A stretch of 64,000 nt of DNA, taken from Loxodes magnus. Its lineage: Eukaryota > Ciliophora > Karyorelictea > Loxodida > Loxodidae. A program made the translations under genes and the position numbers. Position 1 is the first letter of the stretch. Every line of letters begins with the position of its first letter. This document shows, one piece after another, positions 38,201 through 50,812 of the stretch. The stretch covers positions 310,001 through 374,000 of the forward strand of contig CAMPDV010000266.1 of assembly GCA_946699065.1 (NCBI GenBank). The letters are read 5' to 3'. The notes under the pieces were generated by a model that saw only the letters and a program-made list of their open reading frames with translations, made no database searches and was not told the origin of the DNA.

Positions 38201-40019
38201 TTTATAATAAATGTTTAAAAGGTAGTTAATAAAGGTAAATTATGATATAAGCGAAAGAAAAAGAAAAGTTAGAATTATAAAATAAATAATGAAGCATCAT
38301 AAATTATGATACTTACCCCTAATTTATTACTTAACTATTTATCTTTTATATTCACTTATTTACAACAATCTAATAAAATATTATAATATGAAAATTAAAA
38401 TTGTTTTCACTAATTAGACTAGGCAAAATGCTTTAGACACAATCAGTTTTAAAAGTCTATATATAGCGAAGTGAAGAAAAAGATAAATTAAGCAACATAA
38501 ATAAATTGAGCAGATAAATGATTGAAAGTACTACGTAATTAGGGAAATTGATATGAAGAAATGATATAAATGATAATGATGTTGATATATTTAATCTTAG
38601 ACGATATGATATTGTTTTAATATAATCTAGTGAATTTTTTGCTTGCTGTTTTTAAATAAATTGATCTACTAATAAAAAAATAACTTATCCTTAGTAACAC
38701 ATCTTACATTGATAATTTTGCTTGTTTAAGATAAAAGTTAATATTTAGAGAAACTAAAATTAGATTTAAGTTGGTTAATAATTTATATATAGATATGAAG
38801 TATATTCTGGTCTAATTCTAAGAATAGAAAGTTGAATTTTCTCTGTTGAATATTTTAAAGAGTTGATTCTATTTATCCGTAACTAAGATATGTTAATAAA
38901 CTACTGGTACATGACTAGAAATAGTTTGATATATGGGTTAATGATAAACTAAATGATGTATTTGATTTACTCAGATGATCTATTTAAAAGATATGTTTAT
39001 CCTTTCTAACATTGATCCATATATTTATCCTTATGCTTTTATGTATATATAGTCTAAGGTTATCTGGAAACTTAATGTTTTGAAGTACTTAATTAATTTA
39101 AAGGGTTTATAATTAGAGTTAAAATAAACTAAATAGAATATTGTATATACTAATTTAACCCTATATGATGTAATATATTTTGAATACTAATTAAGAAAAA
39201 TACTATTATTCAAATATACCAATAATGTAAGTAAACTCTTTTACTTTATACTATTCTACACTTTCAATTTATACTCTTAGGATATAACATTCTCCTTTAT
39301 TACAATACTTATTCATTTTAACTTATATTTACTTAGCATATTCTAATAAATTTATTTTATATCCTATTTACTTCTAAAACTCTAGCATTTTATAACTTTA
39401 TTTCTATCATACAAATCTTACTTACTCTTTCTTTTATAAAGTAACTACTATTTAAGCTATCTGATTTATTTTTCCTAGTTTCTCATATCAATTAACTATA
39501 CTTAAACATAGGGTTTTTAGTTATTCTAAAGTGTTCAAAAGTATAATTTGGAAATTATTAGTTTTAGATATTTCTTTAGTTACTAGCATTATAGAACTAC
39601 TATCTAATTTCATTTATTACTAACTTCATTTTCTTAAGTTTTATTATTTTTAGACTTTTAATTGCAAATCTGTTGTCAACATTTTCTTTTAAATGCTTGT
39701 AAAACTTTTATATAAACAAACTGTAAGATTTATAGGAGTTAATTGCAAACCCCCTTAGAAAATTGCTGATAAGAAGGTAATTATTTTCATAAATATCAAA
39801 CAAATACCTATCTATTCTTATTTACTAGATGTGCACAAAGATAATTTATATATATTTAGTAAAATAAAAAATGATTAAAAAATAGAACTATTTAATAGGG
39901 AAGAAATAAAGATATTTCATTTAATTATATACAACTATTTACAACTTTGATATTTTTAGTAAATTACAATAACAAATAAACAGTATAAAGAGTCAGCATA
40001 TAATTGCATATAAGATAGA

Positions 40020-40440
40020 ATGTATAAGTCATATTTTAACCAAAAGTCATCATTAATCAATATCATCATACACTAATTAAGTATAGTCAAACAAATATCT
40101 AAATCAACTAAGTATAAATTATGTATAAGTATATATCTATCCATCTCCTATTATTTCCAAATTCATCAATCAACATTCTTCAAACACAAACTAAACCTTT
40201 ATTACTTTTCAAAATTACCTACAGCTATAGTCAAGTCTACAAATATATCAATCAATTAATACCACACTAAAAATCATAACTATATCATTAATCAAAACTA
40301 TACCAAAAACAACAAATCTTTTAATTACTTAAATGTACTCAAAATATCAAATACCATAATCAAACAAAATCGCTTTTATCCAAATATAAACGCATAAACT
40401 ATTCAATATTAAGATATAATTCAAACAACCCAAGGAACAA
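40020..40440. other. C-rich, nearly G-free AT tract inside an unresolved region
   Basis: Within the unresolved 38340-41390 stretch, this part has many C and very few G on the plus strand (two 60-base lines have no G). The preceding 38500-39150 stretch has more G than C. I see no recognisable gene. A GC-richer patch at about 40430-40650 follows, containing the palindrome AGAGATCTCT. Confidence 0.4.
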
Positions 40441-41394
40441 TATTTTAACTGTCTCATTATATCTCTAATCCTTAGAGAGATCTCTGGTTTAATCCAATAT
40501 TTTTAAGCGCCTAGTAAGGGCTTTAAGTCTATGATAATACAGCATGCATTCAATATATAAGTGGATTTCTACTTCCACAAATTAATTATACCAAAATATC
40601 CTCATTATGTCTGTCAAGAGTTCCATCACGTATTGAAACACGGCGAAGACTTAATTGTTCTTAAACTTTAAAGGTTAATAATTAATTACTTAATTAAACT
40701 TTTAGAAATGTCATCTATAAAATGCCTTCCAAACTTAATCATCGAAATTACGAAATAATTTTAAAGCTAAAGTAAGAAAAAACTAAAATGAGTTACTATT
40801 TTATAATTTTAGTTTAAAAAGAAAAGTTTTAAAATACTTGAAAAGTTAAGTTTAAAATAAACTAAAACAGATAATATGACCAAATGATTCTTAAAAATTT
40901 GATTGGAGGAATCTAAAATAGCATTTAAATATAAAAGTTAAGTTAATTGTATCTAGAAAAGAAAACTAAATCTTATATTTATAGATTAAGAATTCTATAT
41001 TTAATATTGTCTAATTTTCTTTATTAGAAAGAAAAAATTAGAAAAGAATGGAATTACTTAAATAAAAAACTTTAAAGTTTAGATTTTTACTAAATATTAC
41101 AAGTTAATAAAGAAAGTAAATATAAATTAAAATAAAGTAAATTTATTTTTCAATACAAATTAGAAGGTTAGATTTTAATAAGTTTTTTCTATATAATAAA
41201 AATTAAAACAAGATTTTTCTTTTTCATTAATTTTAAACCATATAAATTAAGATTTAGCTTTTGTAATTGTTGTAAGGATTAAAAATTTAACTTCTAAAAT
41301 AAATATATTCAATATTAAAAAACGAAGTTTATATAGGGTGTAGCCCCTAAATGGGAGGATTTCTTTAATAAAATTTTTTAAAGTTAAAAAAATT

Positions 41395-41640
41395 CTTTAC
41401 TGAAATATTCCTCAGTGCTAGCATTCTCTTGTGAATCTTTTCTTTTGTAGGGCAGTGATCGGAATGCTAACCTAAGAAGCCTTAGTATATGGTATCAATT
41501 AACATTAAAGCTAGTTGATATCTCTCCATTCTTATCCCTATTGACTACTGCTATAATTCTTGTTCGATTCTTCACTATGGGTATTTCCTGGTACCAGAGT
41601 TTTAGTAAATATCAGTTGGAGATTCCTATTTAAAATAAAT
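41395..41640 (+). mobile_element. LINE 3' tail, inverted copy
   Basis: Near-identical reverse copy of 5670-5920, the GC-richer 3' region of the LINE. As in module A it directly abuts the 3' flank of an FBXL gene, so the whole segment (LINE tail plus FBXL plus part of block X) was copied as one piece after the LINE had inserted. Confidence 0.7.
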
Positions 41641-41965
41641 TATTTAAATATCTTTATACTTAGCAAATTAAAACCTAGACATCTTTTATAGATTCATTTA
41701 AAATTAGCTTAATTATTTTTTATAATATTACCTTCTTAAAATAAACCATTTATATTTATTGGAAAGATACTTTTTAGTATTTTATAACATTTTTAAGCTT
41801 TTAAGTCTTTTAACTTAGATTATAAGACTACAACTTGCTTTTTCAATTTTTTCATAAATTTTATTTAAAGATTACTTTAACTAATTTAACAATAAAATAA
41901 ATTTATATAAATACAAAGAGATTTAATAATTTTAAATAATAGTTTAATTTATTTCTAGTTCAAAG

Positions 41966-44095
41966 TCAAATACTTCTCAATCCAAAATCCATTTTTCGCT
42001 TTTTAAATCTTGTCAATCTTTCACACTATATTTCTATTTTCGTGAACTGTAGAACCATTAAGCTGATTCATTAAATATTTACTTTAGGACATTATTTTAA
42101 GTTTAATGCTCTCAAGTTGCTCCAAATTGGATATTAAGACCCAGTCTCATCTCTAATTGGAAATCCTCTTTCCGTTATTTCTTCGTTGCTTTCAAGATTT
42201 AAATCTTTTAAATTAGAACAATTTTTTATTATTTAAACTACATCTCCATTTACTAAACTTAGTCCCTATAGTAATAATACTTCTAGTTTTTATATTTAAA
42301 CCATTTATTTTATTCACATTTTACACGTGGAAATGTTCTCTCCAAGAGAAATATTAGTTATCTCTAAGGATTATAGATTTTATTTTATTTAGCTTCCTTA
42401 TTTACTATGTTTTAAAGAGATTTATTTTAATTTAGTGCAGTTTTAAAAGATAAAGCTAAGAGTTTCATCTGTTATATGATCTAATTCTCATATAAGAATC
42501 ATCTCTAATTTAGGTGTGTAGATACCTATATAATTAAATGTTTCGTTTCTGATTTGAGTCATCCCAGCAATCATTAAACTAGTTAAATTAGGTGAATTTT
42601 AAATTATAAATTTGATAGTTTCATCTCTAATATATTTACAATTCAAAAATATTATATTTTGTAAATATAAATATTAGTGTGATATCTGAGCTTAAATATT
42701 TTCTTTCAGAGGCATATTTACTTATTAACTACTACTTATTAAATTTTAAAAATGTAAAGTTCTAATATTAGGAGATATTTAAAGCAGAAATCTTAGAATT
42801 TAATCACTTTATAAGCGAAAATTTATAATACTAATATTTTAGAGTCTAGAAAGTAACTTTTACTAATCAAAGTTAATATCTTATTAATCTTCATTCTATT
42901 ACTAGTTATCAACCTAATTCATAAAAGTATCTTAAGCTCAACTTAGACATTTTATATTAGGAGTGCTTTAGAGAATTAGTTAGAAAAAATTATTTTAAAA
43001 TGGATTATTATTTAAAATTTTAATAGTTTCAAGATTTTAATTCTGACAATTAAATAAATTTCTTAAAGCCTAATCTGAGAATTAAGTATTTCTAAGGATA
43101 AAACTTTAAAGGTTTAACCTTTTAACTTTATCTAAAAACTAATCAGGTTCTTTATATGTTTCTATTATTTAAATTTCTTTTAAGTTAGGGCAAAAGTCAA
43201 TAAGTTCGTCTAATTTAGTATTAGAGTTTATATTAATGTTATGAATGTATTATCCCTTTATTTTTAAATAATCTTTTATCTTTTGGTAATTTATCATTTT
43301 AGTATATATTTCTAGATTTTCTATTTTTAGACTTTAACAGTAATCAACCAAAAACTAACCTGATATCTATTTGACTTTGTTGAGATATATTGATTTTAAA
43401 TTTGTTAACTCTTGCATAAAGTATAAATTTTAATCTCTAATTATAGTATCTTCAATTTTTAAGTTGGTTAAACTTTTTATATTTTATAGATTAGGCAAGG
43501 AATCAAAATTATTATTGGATCAGTTTTTTATTACAACTTCTTTTAGTTTCATTAGAGAGGAATTTTTCAGTTTTTAAATTCTGAGATTTATAGATTATTC
43601 TAAATTATTCCTAATTTATAGGCACACATTTTAAGACAATAATTTTCCATCTAGAAGTATTGTTTCTACATCAGATTTACTTATCTATCTCAAAATTCAT
43701 TCTATCTTATTCTTTGTAATTTAAATATCATTTTATATTATTTAAGTTACCAGTTCCTTAAATAGATATCTAAAATTATAGAAGTGTCTATTTACTTACT
43801 ATAACTAAGTTATATCACTTAGATTTAGAAATTATGTAAACAAATCCAAGATATATTTGCTCTTCCAGAACATAGACTATTTTAGCTATTATTTCCTCTC
43901 ATACTTCTCTATATTTTATTTTTATTCTTCCTTATTATTTTCCATCCCTAGTTGTTCCTCTTGCAAGACTTCGTTTTTAACAGCTTAGCCTTACTGACTT
44001 GAAATATCTTATTTAGATTACTCTTCCTGTTTTTATTTCTATAAGAGTATAGGTTCGCTGGGCTAAATACTTGACGTTCTAGTATTTTCAGCCAT
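41966..44095 (-). CDS. F-box/LRR protein, FBXL family copy G
   Basis: ATG 44095, TGA 41966-41968, exactly 710 codons as in A, B and C. F-box-like segment and leucine-rich repeats are conserved, and the family TGAs are kept, including those at the LEMIL(I)-x-EL and CKM-x-IKQM sites. The upstream palindrome is at 44198-44212. It is part of an inverted duplicate of module A, but its upstream block X is interrupted by a GC-rich insertion. Confidence 0.7.
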
Positions 44096-44340
44096 TTTAT
44101 AATAAATGTTTAAAAGGTAGTTAATAAAGGTAAATTATGATATAAGCGAAAGAAAAAAGAAAAGAAAAAGTTAGAATTATAAAATAAATAATGAAGCATC
44201 ATAAATTATGATATTTACCCCTAATTTATTAGTAGCTATATTATAATAAAATATATTATATTATAAGTTAGAAATAAATAATTTTATTAACATTTTATCT
44301 TTTATTAATAGTTTAAATGATAAATTAATATAAATAAATT

Positions 44341-44691
44341 GAGATTATAGAGCGTGTAGCACTCTCGTTGGTGCGCGCTCTTAAAATTAATTTTATTTAA
44401 TGTCGAAAAATAAAATTTTATGTGTCTCTCTATCCTTTTTTTCTCTTCCTGCAGTATGTCCCTGCAATTTTTCCTACCAAAGGATAGGATGCAATATGCG
44501 ATTACGGGTACATCTTTCCCCGACCTATGATGAAGAAGGTTTTCTTCTGGCATTCAGAGTTCTCCAGCTTGATGAATCTTCCTTCTCTTGTTATTGATTT
44601 CTCTTTCTTCGATTTATCCTCCGTCCACTCTCGCTTTTAGTTGCCTAGCTGGGCCTCCAAGCAGCATCCGAAGGAAAGGGATTTCCACCAT
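44341..44691 (-). mobile_element. GC-rich inserted coding segment with terminal palindromic box
   Basis: ATG 44691 opens MVEIPFLRMLLGGPARQLK. The frame continues through one TGA in a Trp-like place (AGELWMPEEN) into FGRKNCRDILQEEKKRIERH and ends in the palindromic box at 44341-44382. GC content is far above its flanks, and it interrupts the block X homology, so it is an insertion. It is probably from the ORF1-like family or a relative; the assignment is tentative. Confidence 0.4.
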
Positions 44692-45335
44692 AATTAAAGT
44701 ATAATATATAATAATTTATTATAGTAGAGTTAAGTGAAACATATAGTAAAATAATTTCTGAAATTAATGTTATGCATTACTTATTTATATGGTCAGAATT
44801 AATACTTTTTCATCAATCATCCTTTTAACTATTTGTTTGATTGAGGGAAATAAAAGAAAGAAAATTACAAAAATAAATAAAGCATATTATTTAAAGGAAT
44901 TAAGGATAATAACCTCTTAAGAAGATAAAAAGTACAAAAGCTATAAAATAAGAAATAGAGAGAACAAATTATAGTAATCATTTATTTGTTTATATTACTT
45001 ATCTTTCAAAAGCTATATATTTATTGCTTTACTTTAATATCTAATTATCATGGTTATTCTATAACTTCTAGCTTCTTATTAAGTTTACATATATTTTTCA
45101 AGTTTTTAATGAAATTGGATATTCTACTATTTTGAACAGTAGACTGTAGAAAAGCTAACTAATAAAAAAGTGAAAGAAATATTAGATAAATATAAATTTC
45201 AATAAATTATCATTATTTTAGTTATTTCTTAATATACGAAAATCCTAATAGACAAGTAACAAAATTCTATTATTTAAGTTATAGAAAATCTGAGTAGCTC
45301 AGAATATTTTAAACTTATCTAAAAATTATTCCGAA
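44692..45335 (+). other. Block X fragment, inverted
   Basis: Reverse-oriented homologue of about 2290-2880 of copy A. Homology stops at about 45335 next to a GC-rich island. Length differences relative to A alter the reading frame, so this is a remnant. Confidence 0.6.
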
Positions 45336-45389
45336 GTTAGTTAATAATAACTTAAAAAGATTGAATCTTCTATTATATATTATTTTTTA

Positions 45390-45680
45390 AAACCGCCATA
45401 GTTGTTCGAAGGTGAGCAGCAAGGTCATCTTCATCAGAGGTGGGGAATTTAATTACCCATAATTGACACATGCCGTCCTCTGCTTTGGTGATGCAATGAG
45501 ACACAATCCTGCCATGTCCTTGGACCTCCAGCAAGTATTAAAGATTACGAGTATTCTAAAATTATATCAGTATTGAACATTTTTATCAGTACTGAATAAT
45601 TATACCAGTATTGAACAAGGTTTATCAGTATCTGATAATTTTATTAGTAAGAAACATTCTTGTCAATATGGAACATTTTT
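45390..45680. repeat. GC-rich island plus short tandem repeat
   Basis: 45390-45540 is a GC-rich stretch of unknown origin. From about 45563 to 45680 follow about six imperfect copies of a ~20-base unit with consensus TATCAGTATTGAACATTTT. Both lie inside the unit bounded by inverted palindromic boxes at 44341 and 45730. Confidence 0.5.
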
Positions 45681-45686
45681 TTTTAA

Positions 45687-45730
45687 AGAGCTGCGCACCA
45701 ACGAGAGTGCTACGCGCTCTATAATCAAAT
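45687..45730 (+). repeat. GC-rich palindromic box, inverted partner of 44341-44382
   Basis: AGAGCTGCGCACC, then AACGAGAGTGC, then TACGCGCTCTATAAT. The reverse complement matches the box at 44341-44382 nearly base for base, so the two behave as terminal inverted repeats of a 1.39 kb segment. Confidence 0.6.
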
Positions 45731-45879
45731 TTATTTATTTATAAAATTTTTGCATAAATTGACTGAAATTAAAAATATTAATGATCTAGTTAAATAAATA
45801 CATAGCATAGCTAAGAAAATTATAGATAGACCCTTACAAGATTTTATCTAAAATTTAATTTTTAATATTTTCATTTTAA

Positions 45880-46195
45880 TTAAAAGATTTTTGGGGACCG
45901 GAAACTAATCTCCAGTTAGACAGCCCGACATTCTCTTTTTTAGGAATAACTGGGATATTCTATTGTGTTCCAGACACGGCTGATAGAGAGCTCTATCGCT
46001 ATGAGCGGCCAAACTTCAAGCCCCTACCAAGAGCAGATAATCTTAAAGACAGTTTTCCCTTCAGAAAATGACTCTGACCAGGGATTTTCTTGGCGAAAGG
46101 AAAGGAGCTTGTTCCTAGCCATAAAACCAGAAAGTTTAATCCAGAAGGTCAATCTCAATTCCTACCATCTTTTTAACTATCAAACAGATTATTAA
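45880..46195. other. GC-rich island with overlapping plausible frames on both strands
   Basis: High-GC segment. Minus strand from ATG 46122: MARNKLLSFRQENPWSES, later CSWQGLEVWPL and NWRLVSGP, with Trp as TGG. Plus strand 45965-46195: MFQTRLIESSIAMSG, also open even in the standard code. I cannot decide which, if either, is coded. It lies downstream of the minus-strand ORF1-like copy at 46330-47375 and could belong to the same insertion. Confidence 0.35.
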
Positions 46196-46329
46196 TTAAT
46201 TATTTTTTAAGCATTTAAAATATAAATCATTCTTTCTTCTTTCATTTTTAATTATAAATTTATTTATTTTATTTCATAAATGAATTAATTTATTTACATG
46301 ATTTTCAATTTATTTGGTTAGTCACAAAT

Positions 46330-47375
46330 CAAAAGTTAAATGTTAAATAAAAGAGACTTCATATTTGCTTGGATCTTGTTTATCATACGTTCTAAGGATT
46401 TTTAATCTATTTTTTCTGAGAGTTTCTGATAGATCGATTCCCATTCATTTCTTATTAAATTCGTTAATTGAATGCTATATGTTTGGAGCTTCTTTGTTTA
46501 TCTGGAGTATTTTTTCCTTCACTTGCTTTAGTTAACATTTTTCCAGATATTCATTCTTATTTTTTTCTATTTAGGATATTTCCACCATAAATGTAAAGTG
46601 CTTTTGCAAATGTAACATCTTTTTATTGCTCAAGGAAATGTTTTTTCTTGTTTCTCTATTTCCATTGGAGTTCCTTAAGAAGGCTTCTATAGGTTTTCTT
46701 CTATTAATTGGAGTCTCGAATCTAATTTTACTCAGTTTTTCTCGTCTCGCTCTTCCATTACTCAAATGTCATTCTCTAAACTTGTAATTTGCTCATAAAT
46801 TCCGACTTTAGCTTTTCGGTCTACTATATAGGCTTCATCATCATCTTCATTATTTATCAAACCCTGACTTAATACAATTATTTCTTCCTTCTGGGAGTTT
46901 AATTCCTCTTCGAGTTTTTTATGTTTCTAATAATTTGATGAATCAGCTGTTTCATCTACTAAGAGTCAATTTATTCTATTTCAGTATTGTCTAAATCAAA
47001 GGTAATTGAATCTATATAGAATTATCGTACTTTACCTTCTGCGTTTATTTTTTATTTTTTCGTTATTATTTTTATTGATTGAGTTGATGGATCTTTTTTT
47101 CAGTTTTCAATTGAGGTGTTGAGAACTGTATTAACTTTTCTGTTCTGAATTTTTATATCAGTTCTTACTTGTCCTTTGATGGAAGAGATCTGCTTTATTT
47201 TAATTTGTAGGAGTTAGTATTTTTTATAAGTTCTTCTAATCTATTAGTTAGTTCTGGTTATTTTTATTAAGAAGAGCGTTAATTTGAAGAAGACATGATG
47301 AGAATATGTGCTTCTGGTTTTCTCTCCTATTCTGAGAAGGTAGTAAAAAAGCCCTTCTTGGAGCCAGCCGTTTAA
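46330..47375 (-). mobile_element. ORF1-like element, decayed copy in reverse
   Basis: The start of the conserved N-terminus (AGSKKGFFTTFSE) is recognisable next to 47375, followed by a Ser/Gln-rich part (MSSSNQRSSQQKQ) like that of the intact copy, then coiled-coil sequence with IEQIDSQQMKQL. Higher GC at the 5' end. A few breaks. Confidence 0.55.
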
Positions 47376-47399
47376 TATTATATCGAGATAAGTAGGTAA

Positions 47400-49940
47400 T
47401 ATCGAATTTGTATGAATCTTTAATCTAAAATACGAGAAAAGCTATACAATAAATTTCCTTAATTTCTTAATTTTAATATTTAGAAGCATCTTATATCTTA
47501 GTTTTTAGTAAAGCATCATAATTTATAGTGTTTAATGATAATAAGCAAGCATCTATCTTTATAATCTTATTATTTTCAATTTAATATTCATATATAAATT
47601 AAAACTTTAATCATTAGATAATACGCTAATAAGTTGTATATTTCTTAGAAAATGGAAAATTGTAAGTTCCGAAAATACAAATAAATCATTCAAGTTTATA
47701 AAGAAAAAATAAATATAAGAAATATAAACTAAAGCACTATATAAAATAGAATTGTAAGCATATTCTAACTATGTAGATATTAATAATAGATCTTAAATTT
47801 ATGTAAGAATCTCATTAAATGTTCATTTTACTCTTTCTTAGTTCAGTTCTAAATGTTGAGTTGCTTATAAAAGTTTGAATATAATGCACTTTAAATTAAT
47901 AAGATAAGGACAAATAAAATAAAAGGAAATCATCAATAATACTTTAAAATGATATATAAGTTCTAAATTTGAAATGCTTATTATTGCAATTAATTGTTTA
48001 AGTTATAATCATAGATATAACTCTAGGAATCTTCAAACAAATTTTTATATTTTATATACCATAAGATAAAAATCGTAAATGTATTTATGATTATCTTAGA
48101 TTTTATGCTAGATATGATAATTTTAAATAACTAAAAGTATGATATAATCAAATAAGAAAAACTCTATTTTATGAACTTTATTTTAATATCTCCTATAAAC
48201 TGCTTATTTTATTCTAATTTTAGTTAAAAGTAACATCATTTTTTTAATAGTTTCTATAAGGCTATTTTAGTAATAAACAAACTAAACAATTCATCCAAAA
48301 AATTAAAGCAAACGTAATCTAAAAGTTAGAACAAATTAAGTTTGGTATTATGCAAACTAAATAACAGAAACTTTTCAAAGTAAGAAAGGATTACTATATA
48401 TATAGTTGTATACTCTTTAACCTTATTTTAATTGATAAATTTAAACATAATTTATATAATCTTTCAACAAATAAATCTATTATATAATTATAAGTAAATA
48501 AGGCTATCTATCTTTGTAAAAGATCACAATAAATAATCTTAATCAAGTTAAAAGAAAGAGTAGGTTATTTTAAAATATTGTATTAAAGGAAAAAGCAAAT
48601 ATTAAGTTTATCAATCCTAATGTAAAAGCTTAATTATAATTTTAGAAAAATAATTAAATTATCTTAAAACTTAACTAAAAGCTTTAACTTTATAAATATT
48701 TTCTATCTTATTAAAGATTTTCAATTTATCAGGAAGCTATAATTGAAATAATTAACACTTTATAAGAACTTTTGTCATAAATATTATTAAATTTCCTTAT
48801 CAATAAAAAGTTGAGAGTTTACACATTAAAGTAAGATCATAAAAGAAAGAATAATTTAATATTTTAATAACAAGTATTTTCATAAGGGTTTGAGATATTA
48901 AATATAAAATTCCTTGTGCATAAAATAATAAAAATTATCTCTTTTAAGAATTATTTTTGCATAAGTGCTAAAATTATAAAAATGCTTTTTATTTAGAACA
49001 TTTATATATACAAGTTCTTATGAAAACAACTAAATTTTAAATTTAAGTTTTTCGCTTAAAGACTTGGTAAATATTTTTTATTAATTAGATTTAAGTATAA
49101 ATGGTAATTATTTTTATTATTACTTTTTCTATTTTGTGGTTATTCATTATTAGCTTATATTCATAATATCCTTTTTTCGAATTTATTTAATTTTTTTAAT
49201 TTTCTTTATCCAATAGAGGCATTTTAGGTTAATAATTTACTTTCATCTTAAATTAATACTAATTAGCTTCATAGATATTTTATTAATATCTTTGATGAAT
49301 TGTTCATATTTTATTTTTAAATTTAGAATTTTTTAATCTTCGTTTATCTTTCATTTTTAAGAAAATTAACAAAGAGGTTTATCAATAATTTATTAGATTT
49401 ATTCACATGAACTTAAATTTTAGATTTAACTTATTTAACTTTAAAAATCCTTTCATCTTCATGCCTTTTTAATTCAGTTAAGATAATAAATAAATTTTAG
49501 ATTTTATATATGTGATTTCTGATTTAATCCTACTTATCATAAACATCTTTTTCTATTTATTTAATTTAGTAGATATAATTACTTCTTTCTTTTGCTTAAT
49601 ATTTTTTATTTATTTAATATCTTAAAATTTAGTTCTTAAGCAGTCTTTCACCTATATTTTTTTATAAGTTATTAAATAAGAAAATAAATTATTATATTTC
49701 CTCTAATATCCTTTTAGCATATTAATTTTTGCATTCACATATTTAACTATCCAAGTATGCTAAATTTCTTTTTTACTATTTAACTTATTAAATATTAATT
49801 AAGAAATAAAGATTTATTTACTCTCTAGGATTTAATTATTTTATAGCTTTAAAAATAATATCTGCAAGATTCTTATTTTGATGTCTTTTCTAAATTATTA
49901 AATCAATTATTTAACTATAAAATTTTCTTAGAAAAAATAA
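47400..49940. other. AT-rich stretch with weak coding signals
   Basis: No gene could be fixed. Plus-strand segments near 48060-48200 (CIYDYLRFYARYDNFKQLK) and 48480-48760 (KGKSKYQVYQSQCKSLIIIL) look weakly protein-like, but no domain, start or stop is clear. Confidence 0.3.
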
Positions 49941-49942
49941 AA

Positions 49943-50812
49943 ATGGTAGAAGGGTTCAAGAAAGGCTTTTATACCACCTCCTAAAAAGGGGAGAAAAAGT
50001 AAGAACCCTCATCTTTAACTCACACATCTTCTTCCTAGAAATAATCTTCTTCTCAAAACCTTCAAGAATAATAGACTCAACTAGGAACTTCCAGACCAAC
50101 CTAAAAGATGGGACAAAAGCGCCAAAAGGCTACCCCGATGACACCAACTGAAGAGGAAGGACCTAGAAAGGTGCTGGAGACGCAAGAAACAGCAGCCGTG
50201 CGAGAGTTTGCGATGCCATAGTTACAGGAAGAACAGGCATAAATTTTAGTCGCATTCGCTGACCTGAAGGAGGAAGTAAAGAAGGAACGATTAGAGAATA
50301 GAGCTCTAAAAAATCAAGTTATTGAGCTCAAGGAATGGAAAGAAAACTTCTGGGAAGTCTACGATCGAGAGCAAAACACTTTCTTCAGGGAAATGGGATT
50401 GCTGCAGCAGAGAACAACTGTGCTTGAAGAGAACAGCAAGTAGCAACAGTAGTAGGAATTCAAAGTTAGGACAATTCAAGATCCAATGGACATAGAAGGA
50501 GCTACTACGTTACCGAGGAGTCCAGGCAAGAAAGAATTAGGAATAAACTAAGATTCTTTTTATGCAAATAAACTGGGCATAAATATAGACAATGTTAGAA
50601 ATTAAAATTAATTAAATAATAGTACTGGAATGGAAAATAATAAGAAAAATAATAGTACTAATATTAGGATAAGATTAGACGAGAATTCTGTAACTAATTT
50701 TATCTGTCAGGAGGTCAAATCTACAAACCGAAGTGGTACACAATCCAAGGCGCCTGAAGAAAGAGTTCTGAAGGGAGCTGGTTCCAGCCAGGTTATCAAA
50801 CTGGTCCTGTGA
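49943..50812 (+). CDS. Intact ORF1-like coiled-coil protein, 289 aa
   Basis: One uninterrupted frame from ATG 49943 to TGA 50810-50812 with TAR=Gln. It opens MVEGFKKGFYTTSQKGEK, then a Ser/Gln-rich segment (residues ~20-60), then a charged coiled coil at about residues 75-160 (DLKEEVKKERLENRALKN, VIELKEWKENFWEVYD), and an Asn/Lys-rich tail ending SSQVIKLVL. GC is well above the flanks and Trp is TGG. It is related to decayed copies at 22497, 33369, 34640, 46330 and 57320, which marks it as the ORF of a repeated, probably retroposed element. No polymerase follows it, so it may be non-autonomous or a former LINE ORF1. It could act as an RNA-binding particle protein by analogy; that is inference. 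Confidence 0.6.

Noticed and set aside
38561-39200. Plus-strand protein-like frame in the 38-39 kb gap
   Set aside because: It needs a dense cluster of TGA-coded Trp and has no homologue here, so it is likely random openness in a genome with few stops.
44400-44597. Plus-strand 65-codon frame in the GC-rich insert
   Set aside because: The minus-strand frame from 44691 is longer, more charged and runs through to the box; the plus frame looks like its shadow.
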